45,417 bases of DNA from positions 1-45,417 of the forward strand of contig NZ_CAJPPN010000019.1 of the NCBI RefSeq assembly GCF_905372525.1. The letters are read 5' to 3'. This DNA comes from an uncultured Porphyromonas sp. GTDB lineage: Bacteria > Bacteroidota > Bacteroidia > Bacteroidales > Porphyromonadaceae. Below the pieces are notes generated by a model. The model was not told where the DNA came from. It worked only from the letters and a program-made list of their open reading frames with translations, and made no database searches. This document shows, in pieces, positions 39,832-45,417 of this stretch (positions are counted from its first letter, which is position 1; every line of letters starts with the position of its first letter). The translations under genes and the position numbers were made by a program.

Positions 39832-41520
39832 CTAGAAAGAGTAGCTGTAGCTAAGTTCGCTCGTAAAGGAAGATCTAGGAGCGCTCACTGCCTGGAGGAG
39901 CTTGCGCCCTTGGTAAGCGACGCTTGCATTCAGGCCGTGCTTGCCCCAGAAGCGATAGCCTGCAGTAGCTCGGAGGTTGTACACCTGCGCTAGCCTGTGC
40001 CCTACCTCCTGAGTCTCATTGTAGGATAGGCTAAGCCCCGTACTGAGCTGTTTCTTTAGGAAGCGCTTAGCTAGGCTGAGGCTTGGCCCGAGGGTAAGCA
40101 CGGCCTTGCGGTCGGCATAGTTATTACTTACATTGAAGCCCCCCGTGAGTGTAAGGTCCAGCGCGCTCAGATCTAAGCTATAGCTCGTCCCGAGGTTCAT
40201 AAAGCGGGTGAGCTGACCGGGCTGGATATAGCGCCCCTGCCTATCGGCGGCTTCTTGGTAGCTCAGAGTAGCTGACAGGGTCTGTGTCTGAGCTTCACTC
40301 TGCTTGAGGCGCCAGCTAATATCGGCATCTAGGCTATGGCTGAGCTGGGTAAACTGCAGGGTGTCAAGATTGTCATAGGGAGTCCGTGCATTGATATAGT
40401 CGAAGCTGGACTTCAGATTGCGATAAGACTGGAAGCTGGATAGTGAGACCGAGGCGGAGAGGGCTTCGCTGGGAGTGAAGCCGACCTGTGCTGAGCCCAC
40501 GAAGCGCTTATTATGCTCCTGCTTCTGCCCCATGAGGTCATCTCGCTGGAGGCCTCCACTTAGTGCAAGGCTGAGCTTACTATCGAAGAAGCTCCGGCTA
40601 TAGTTGAGCGTCAGATTCTCGTAGTCGTTGTTGAAGTAGTAAGCCCCTAAGGTCGCATAGCCCGGATCGATACGCTCGTAGCCTACCCCCAGAGTATTGC
40701 CGACGAAGCTATAAGACACGTCGGCCTTGAGGGCATGGTAGTAACTCACCTCTGTGCTTCGCAGATCCTGCTGCATCCTGCTGAGCCCATATTCCAGCGA
40801 GAGCTTAAGGTCCTTGATGAGACTGAGGCTCCCCTCTAGTCCCAGAGCTATATTCCCCTTGGGATAGATCCCTAGCGCATCGATGTCGAAGGAGATGTGC
40901 CCATCTCGATCCCGTGCCGCAAAGACCGTCCCTCCGAGGGCAAAGGTACTCCCCTCATACCGAGTCTTGAGCCCATACCCCCATCGCTCATAGCCCACCT
41001 GCAGGGAGGGAATATTCGGGTCGGCATCCACCCTCTTGAGTAGTCGCCCTGCCATAGCCGATACCTGCCACTTCCCGGGACTTAGCTCTACGCCCAGACC
41101 CGTAAACTGATGACCATTCAGCGTATAGGGCCCGAAGCTCATAGATACATCGCCGATATGAGCCTTCGCCCACTTATACGAAGGATGGAGGCTTAGCCGA
41201 TTGGGAAGCGAGGGATAGGAGAAGTTCGCCCCATAGTTATTCAGATTAAACGAGAGGGGGATATTGAGGAGCTCGTAGAGCGATAGGTTCACCGCCCCCG
41301 TGAGCTGGTACGTGAAGCTCTGGCGGGCTTCGCTAGGCTGACTGCTGAATAGCGTAGCACGAGCAGAGATGCTCCCACTGATCTTAAGGGGGGTCTTCTT
41401 ACGAAAGGCAAGCACCTCCTCGATATTCTGGGCATAGCTAGGCTTCATCCCGAGGAGCAGCAGAGCTGTCAGTAGGAGTATCCTCCGGAGGGGCGTAGGG
41501 TAAATCTTCAGCATAGGCAA
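39832..41520 (-). CDS. Large outer-membrane beta-barrel protein
   Basis: 562 aa. Signal peptide MPMLKIYPTPLRRILLLTALLLLGMKPSYAQ (Met3 also possible). The rest is repeated amphipathic strands with barrel patterns (LALSGGLQRDDLMGQ, ASVSLSSFQSYRNLKSSFDYI, LDADISWRLKQSEAQTQTLSATLSYQEA), ending in the aromatic terminal strand FTSELSYSYSF. No TonB box, plug domain or carboxypeptidase-like domain is visible, so it is not SusC. Roughly 20-26 strands would fit the length. It lies 25 bp upstream of the SusD-like gene and 6 bp after the PKD lipoprotein, so the three probably act together. Not recognised as a named family. Confidence 0.75.
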   Translation of the reverse strand: MPMLKIYPTPLRRILLLTALLLLGMKPSYAQNIEEVLAFRKKTPLKISGSISARATLFSSQPSEARQSFTYQLTGAVNLSLYELLNIPLSFNLNNYGANFSYPSLPNRLSLHPSYKWAKAHIGDVSMSFGPYTLNGHQFTGLGVELSPGKWQVSAMAGRLLKRVDADPNIPSLQVGYERWGYGLKTRYEGSTFALGGTVFAARDRDGHISFDIDALGIYPKGNIALGLEGSLSLIKDLKLSLEYGLSRMQQDLRSTEVSYYHALKADVSYSFVGNTLGVGYERIDPGYATLGAYYFNNDYENLTLNYSRSFFDSKLSLALSGGLQRDDLMGQKQEHNKRFVGSAQVGFTPSEALSASVSLSSFQSYRNLKSSFDYINARTPYDNLDTLQFTQLSHSLDADISWRLKQSEAQTQTLSATLSYQEAADRQGRYIQPGQLTRFMNLGTSYSLDLSALDLTLTGGFNVSNNYADRKAVLTLGPSLSLAKRFLKKQLSTGLSLSYNETQEVGHRLAQVYNLRATAGYRFWGKHGLNASVAYQGRKLLQAVSAPRSSFTSELSYSYSF

Positions 41521-41526
41521 TAGAGG

Positions 41527-42882
41527 TTATTCATTGGGGCGCTTCTCGACCTTGATATCCGCAAGGATGTAGGAGGCGGCACCTGCTTGGACATAGCGCT
41601 TGACACGGATCACGCCACGACGACCATCTGCCGTACGAAAGAGGACGAAGTGGGGCAGACTCCCCTTGTCAAAGTGCCTAGGACGTGGCTCGCTCCACTG
41701 CCTGAAGCGGTCGAAGTCCTTAGCCTGCTCGAAGCTCTCGAAGTCTGCATCAGTGATCGTGCTCCCGTAGTCAGATGGATAATGGACGAAGCTCGCCCCT
41801 TGTGCCCCAGGAATGTATGGAAAGGAACTGGAGACGGCCTGATTGGGTGCAAAGAAGTAGCAATAACTAAAGGAGGAGTTCAAGGCAAAGAAGCCCAAAT
41901 CGACCTTAGCTCCGAGTTGCTCCTCAGCAATACGTTTCGACGTCACGACCCCTCCCGCATAGGCCGAATAGAAGCATCCGACAGTGTTCTTAGCCTCATT
42001 GATGCCGAGCTTTAGGTCCACCTGCTCGATGATCCCTCGATTGGGCTTGATGGTAAGGAGCTTCTCGACACGTTGCTCCTCCTTGCCATTGCTAGCTAAA
42101 AGGATCAGCTTGTAGTTCCCAGCCCGCTCGAAGCGTATACTCGTGGCCTCGGCCTCGGGATGCTCTATGGTCGCTCCCTCACAGAGCCAGCGATAGGTAA
42201 GCCCCCCTGTGGTGAGGTTCTGGGTCCTCAGGGTCAGGGGAGCCTCCCAGTCTTGGTCTACGGCACTGGGGGTATAGCTAAAGTCTGCATGCATCGGAGC
42301 CTGCAGGGTAAAGGTCTTGCTCAGCTCCTCGTAGCGACTGCCATTGAAGACCCTAAGGTGGATCTTATGCTCACCGCCATCTTTGAACGTAACAGCCGAA
42401 GGATATTGGGTCGCAGATGAGGAGGGCTCTCCGCCCTCAAAGCTCCACTCATAGCGACTGCCTCCTTTGCTCCAATTACGGAGCGTAACTACCGCTGGGG
42501 CGATATCGTTAATCGCTATCTGATAGTCGAAGTTCAGCGAAAGAGCCGAGTCTACTCGAAGGGTCTGTTCGCTGACCTTCTCCTCAACGGCATTCCGCAC
42601 ACGGAGCCGTATCCTATGCTCTCCAGGCTCGGTGAATGTCACTGTCCCGGGTCGCTTCTCACGTGAGGATGCTGGCGAACCGCCCTCAAACGTCCACTCA
42701 TACTCATCCGCCCCATAGCTCTCATTCTTCAGCTGAACCTGCACGGGCGTAGTCTTATCCTCCGCCACCTCAATGGAGAAGGCGGAGGCTATCGGCACGG
42801 ACTCCTCCCTGAGGCAAGACGATAGCAAGGCTGTCACCAGCAGTACTGCTATCAAGCGATAAGGAATGCGCATTCTATTCAT
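41527..42882 (-). CDS. PKD-repeat surface lipoprotein
   Basis: 451 aa. Lipobox LSSC (Cys23). Three PKD-like domains at about 30-113, 115-193 and 196-280, each with the YEWTFEGG / YEWSFEGG / YRWLCEGA core followed by a strand such as GEHRIRLRV, GEHKIHLRVFN or GNYKLILLASNG. The C-terminal 165 residues form a separate domain (GIIEQVDLKLGINEAKNTVGCFYSAYAGGVV ... ILADIKVEKRP) that I do not recognise. PKD domains are extracellular and often support adhesion or substrate presentation. First gene of the operon with the barrel and SusD-like genes. Confidence 0.8.
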   Translation of the reverse strand: MNRMRIPYRLIAVLLVTALLSSCLREESVPIASAFSIEVAEDKTTPVQVQLKNESYGADEYEWTFEGGSPASSREKRPGTVTFTEPGEHRIRLRVRNAVEEKVSEQTLRVDSALSLNFDYQIAINDIAPAVVTLRNWSKGGSRYEWSFEGGEPSSSATQYPSAVTFKDGGEHKIHLRVFNGSRYEELSKTFTLQAPMHADFSYTPSAVDQDWEAPLTLRTQNLTTGGLTYRWLCEGATIEHPEAEATSIRFERAGNYKLILLASNGKEEQRVEKLLTIKPNRGIIEQVDLKLGINEAKNTVGCFYSAYAGGVVTSKRIAEEQLGAKVDLGFFALNSSFSYCYFFAPNQAVSSSFPYIPGAQGASFVHYPSDYGSTITDADFESFEQAKDFDRFRQWSEPRPRHFDKGSLPHFVLFRTADGRRGVIRVKRYVQAGAASYILADIKVEKRPNE

Positions 42883-43351
42883 CTTCCGCTCTTTATTACG
42901 ATCATATTGTTTATTCTATCCTTTTCTAAATGTAACGGGCTCTCACGTTGTAGCTCCTTCATACTAGGACCCCATTGTGCCTCTAGCTTCCTCCTTTGGG
43001 ATCTTCGTTCATGCCCACGAGTTGCCCTACCTATCCCCCTCCTATCTATGGGGGTGCCTCAGGGGTGTACAGCGTGTGACAAACACAGATGAGAGCCCTA
43101 CAGAGAGTGTACTTAGAGGGAGGGAGTGTACACGTGGGTACACTATGGTATACACACGTGTACACTATTGTATACCTGCGTGTATACTCTTCCCCTCTAG
43201 GTAGTAGGTATACACGGGATGCGTCCACACCTAGGATACTGATACTCCTGCCTTAGCTCTGGACACCTCAGCGACACTCCCCCCTCAGTCTCTCTCTGAC
43301 CTCCTCCGTCAGCCCTATCTGGGCAGGTTGCACCTGTTTGGTATCAGGCCG
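42883..43351. other. Intergenic region with dispersed element copy 5
   Basis: Gap between the PKD operon and the propeller genes, both on the minus strand. It contains the repeat element and an AT-rich stretch (42890-42930) where the PKD operon promoter should lie; no clear TAnnTTTG box was found there. Confidence 0.5.
42980..43330 (-). repeat. Dispersed three-dyad intergenic element, copy 5 (core 43126-43187)
   Basis: On the minus strand: GTATACACGCAGGTATAC, GTGTACACGTGTGTATAC and GTGTACCCACGTGTACAC with spacers AATA and CATA, preceded by GTATACCTACTACCTAGAGG and followed by CCCTCTAAGTAC. The flanks share AGGAGTATCAGTATCCTAGG with copy 3, and GAAGATCCCAAAGGAGG with copies 2 and 3. It points to the PKD operon. 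Confidence 0.85.
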
Positions 43352-44446
43352 TTATACCTTATCTTCACACTCCCTGGCCTTGGGTACACCGCTGGATTCC
43401 TCCCACTCATAGATGTATACCTTGCCTTGAGAGTAGGCGATCATTCGGTCGCCGATGATGTGGATAGACTCAATATCCCACCCATCCCAGGGGATATGCC
43501 AGACAAACTTCTCCGTCTGCACATCGAAGGCTGCAAGGAAGAAAGTATCCGATACCCGCACCGAGACGTAGAAGATCCCGTCGCGTAGTAGGAGACCATT
43601 AGTTCTAGCGCTATACTCTTTCCCTTCATGAGTAAACCTATCTAAACGCCCCTTATAGAGCATCTGCCCAGCCTTGAAGTCGAATATCTTGTAGAAGCTG
43701 GCAAAGATAGAGTAGCCAAGATCCCCACAATGAGACATCTTTGGCAGTATCATCTCTTCACGTACCTCTAAGGACTTTCCCGTAGCTACCTCTATACGAT
43801 GTAAGTGTTCTTGGGTCGTCACCCATAGATCAGAGCCATAGAAGTTGATGAATTCAATCATCCCTGGAACAATTCCATTGCGCCAAAGGGAATATCCACG
43901 ACCGCTCTCGGAAAAGTCCAGCCGATAGACCTCCTCTAGGCCTTGGCCGTCCTTATCGCGCATGGCTACCAACTGGCTCTTCCATTGGCAGGCGAAGAAG
44001 TGGAGACCATGGTGGCTACCCCTATAGAAGGAATTAACCTCGAGGGGGAACACCCCTAGGTCTTGATACTCATGAGTGGAGAGGTTATACTTGACGACCC
44101 TCTTATTTACGAAGTAGACCCAGTCCTCCTCTTCCGTATCGAGTATGTTAAAATATCCCGTTGCATCCACTAGAGACTGCTTCAGCTCTCCATCCAGAGA
44201 GAATATATTTATCCGATCAGAGAGCGGAGAGTCTGGTGAGTAATGTATGAACCACAAGCCTCTTCGCAGCTCAGGGACCCTTGCATAGGGACTATACAGG
44301 GACTGTAGTCTCTCCTGACAGACACCATCCAGAGAGTATCGGTGGGTACTGTAAGTCCGCTTTTTGTTGGTCGTCGTAATGAAGATAGAGTCCTCATAGA
44401 TCGCCATCCAGGGAGCTGGAATTCGTTGAATTAACTGCTGTATCAT
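43352..44446 (-). CDS. Beta-propeller-like protein, paralogue A
   Basis: 364 aa, no signal peptide. About six repeats of four-stranded blade type: MAIYEDSIFITTTNKKRTYSTHRYSLDG, then HGLHFFACQWKSQLVAMRDKDGQG, FINFYGSDLWVTTQEHLHRIEVATGKSL, GYSIFASFYKIFDFKAGQMLYKGRLDRF and AAFDVQTEKFVWHIPW. Resembles the 6-bladed propeller proteins of Bacteroidota, but no conserved active site is visible. The ATG at 44446 overlaps the stop of a 49-codon gene (ATGA), indicating coupling. Very similar to the partial paralogue at the window end. Confidence 0.7.
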   Translation of the reverse strand: MIQQLIQRIPAPWMAIYEDSIFITTTNKKRTYSTHRYSLDGVCQERLQSLYSPYARVPELRRGLWFIHYSPDSPLSDRINIFSLDGELKQSLVDATGYFNILDTEEEDWVYFVNKRVVKYNLSTHEYQDLGVFPLEVNSFYRGSHHGLHFFACQWKSQLVAMRDKDGQGLEEVYRLDFSESGRGYSLWRNGIVPGMIEFINFYGSDLWVTTQEHLHRIEVATGKSLEVREEMILPKMSHCGDLGYSIFASFYKIFDFKAGQMLYKGRLDRFTHEGKEYSARTNGLLLRDGIFYVSVRVSDTFFLAAFDVQTEKFVWHIPWDGWDIESIHIIGDRMIAYSQGKVYIYEWEESSGVPKARECEDKV

Positions 44447-44592
44447 TCTATTATATCGAAGATTGAATTAAAGACTTTAGTCTCTTTGAGGGCTATATAG
44501 AGAGTCCGAGCCTCAAGGATGTCTATTCCCAAGGCTTCATTCAGAGTCTGCCTAACGTTAGGTCGCTCTATTAAAGTCACGACCTCTGCCAT
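44443..44592 (-). CDS. 49-aa gene between the two propeller genes, overlapping both
   Basis: Minus-strand frame from ATG 44592-44590 to TGA 44445-44443. It overlaps the end of paralogue B by 16 bp and the start of paralogue A by 3 bp (ATGA), the arrangement of translationally coupled genes. It begins MAEVVTLIERPN and has a helical, amphipathic middle (LNEALGIDILEARTLYIALK) and an acidic C-terminus ending FDIIE. No Cys, no signal peptide. Not recognised; it could be a regulator, a peptide substrate or an unrelated insertion. Confidence 0.5.
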   Translation of the reverse strand: MAEVVTLIERPNVRQTLNEALGIDILEARTLYIALKETKVFNSIFDIIE

Positions 44593-45417
44593 ACCCGCTG
44601 ATAGATGCGTACCTCGTCGTGGGAGTGGGCGATCATTCGGTCACCGATGATATGCACAGAGCCGATATCCCAACCGCCCCAGAGATCGTGCCAAACAAAC
44701 TCCTCCGTCTGTACATCGAAGGCTGCTAGGAAGAAGATCCCCGACACCCGCACCGAGACGTAGAAGATCCCCTCGTGTAGCAAGAGGCCATTAGTCTGAG
44801 CGTTATACTCCTTCCCTTCGTGAGTAAACCTATCCAAGCGTCCCTCATAGAGCATCTGCCCGGCCTTGAAGTCGAATATCTTGTAGAAGCTGGCAAAGAT
44901 AGAGTAGCCAAGATCCCCACAATGAGACATCTTTGGTAGTATCATCTCTTCTCGTATCTCTAAGGACTTTCCTGTAGCTACATCTATACGATGTAAGTGC
45001 TCTTGGGTCGTCACCCACAGATCAGAGCCGTAGAAGTTGAGGAAGTAAATCTCTCCAGAAACGATCTTGTTGTGCCACGGGGAATAGCCACGACCACTCT
45101 CAGAGAAGTCCAGCCGATAGACCTCCTCCAAGCCTTGGCCGCCCTTATCTCGCATGGCGACCAGCTGGCTCTTCCCTTGGCTGGTAAAGAAGTGGAGACC
45201 ACGGTGGCTACCCTTATAGTAGGAGGGTGACTTTAGCTGGGGAGGATCTAGGTCTCTGTACGTGTTGGTGGAGAGGTCATAGCTAAATAAGCGGCGTCTA
45301 TTGACGAAGTAGATCTGCCTACCCTCGTTGAGTGCCAGCGTATAGTAGTAGCCTTCTCCTGATATGGTTTGTAGTAGTTCGCCATCCCGGGAAAAGATAT
45401 TTAGCATGTTGCCCAGT
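44577..45417 (-). CDS. Beta-propeller-like protein, paralogue B (5' end outside window)
   Basis: At least 279 codons; the frame is open through the window edge (LGN before MLNIFSRDGEL), and the alignment with paralogue A shows about 80 N-terminal residues are missing. It shares the blades YRLDFSESGRGYSPW, NFYGSDLWVTTQEHLHRIDVATGKSLEI and GDLGYSIFASFYKIFDFKAGQMLYEGRLDRF. Identity is highest in the central and C-terminal region. Tandem duplicate of the next gene. Confidence 0.75.
   Translation of the reverse strand, partial: LGNMLNIFSRDGELLQTISGEGYYYTLALNEGRQIYFVNRRRLFSYDLSTNTYRDLDPPQLKSPSYYKGSHRGLHFFTSQGKSQLVAMRDKGGQGLEEVYRLDFSESGRGYSPWHNKIVSGEIYFLNFYGSDLWVTTQEHLHRIDVATGKSLEIREEMILPKMSHCGDLGYSIFASFYKIFDFKAGQMLYEGRLDRFTHEGKEYNAQTNGLLLHEGIFYVSVRVSGIFFLAAFDVQTEEFVWHDLWGGWDIGSVHIIGDRMIAHSHDEVRIYQRVWQRS

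Overview
The window is a chromosomal segment from a member of the Bacteroidota, most likely Porphyromonas. The evidence is a complete type IX secretion core operon (porP-porK-porL-porM-porN), many lipoproteins, a SusD-family protein, the ftsX-DUF3098-uppP-truB-queA and ruvX-def-TPR gene orders, and promoters of the Bacteroidota TTTG / TAnnTTTG type. Species is not resolved.

Layout. 1-1.8 kb: 5'-cut lamin-tail-domain gene followed by a secreted NucA-type nuclease lipoprotein. 1.8-4.3 kb: 67-bp tandem repeats, an SDR oxidoreductase, then repeat-rich intergenic DNA. 4.3-12.8 kb: DUF2795 gene, porPKLMN and a PcrA/UvrD helicase, all on +. 13-13.7 kb: outer-membrane barrel (-). 14.9-20.7 kb: DUF4837 lipoprotein, pdxA and an AddA-like helicase-nuclease (+). 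21.2-26.1 kb: yigZ-family gene (+), then the minus-strand cluster ftsX, DUF3098, uppP, truB, queA, folK. 26.7-30.1 kb: small accessory genes, namely an orphan, two DUF1266 paralogues and a Cys/Lys repeat protein. 30.2-35.3 kb: membrane protein and methyltransferase-like gene (+); DUF2582, TPR protein, def and ruvX (-). 35.8-38.3 kb: tRNA-Ser(CGA) followed by a decayed conjugative element (PcfJ-like and TraQ-like pseudogenes) that carries an intact, AT-richer trypsin-like gene. 38.3-42.9 kb: cell-surface operon (PKD lipoprotein, 562-aa barrel, SusD-like lipoprotein). 43.3 kb to the end: two propeller-like paralogues with a 49-codon overlapping gene between them.

The most unusual signal is a dispersed intergenic element present five times, about 8-12 kb apart. 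Each copy has a 62-bp core of three 18-bp dyads (consensus GTRTACMCryGTGTAYAC) separated by exactly 4 bp, plus conserved flanks. All five lie in promoter-bearing gaps and none in a gene or a convergent gap. A second family of 23-bp-period hairpin modules, paired leader hairpins before the DUF1266 genes, and a minus-strand promoter/hairpin pair at 20.9-21.0 kb suggest further undescribed regulatory DNA or RNA. All calls were made by reading the sequence; no database search was run.
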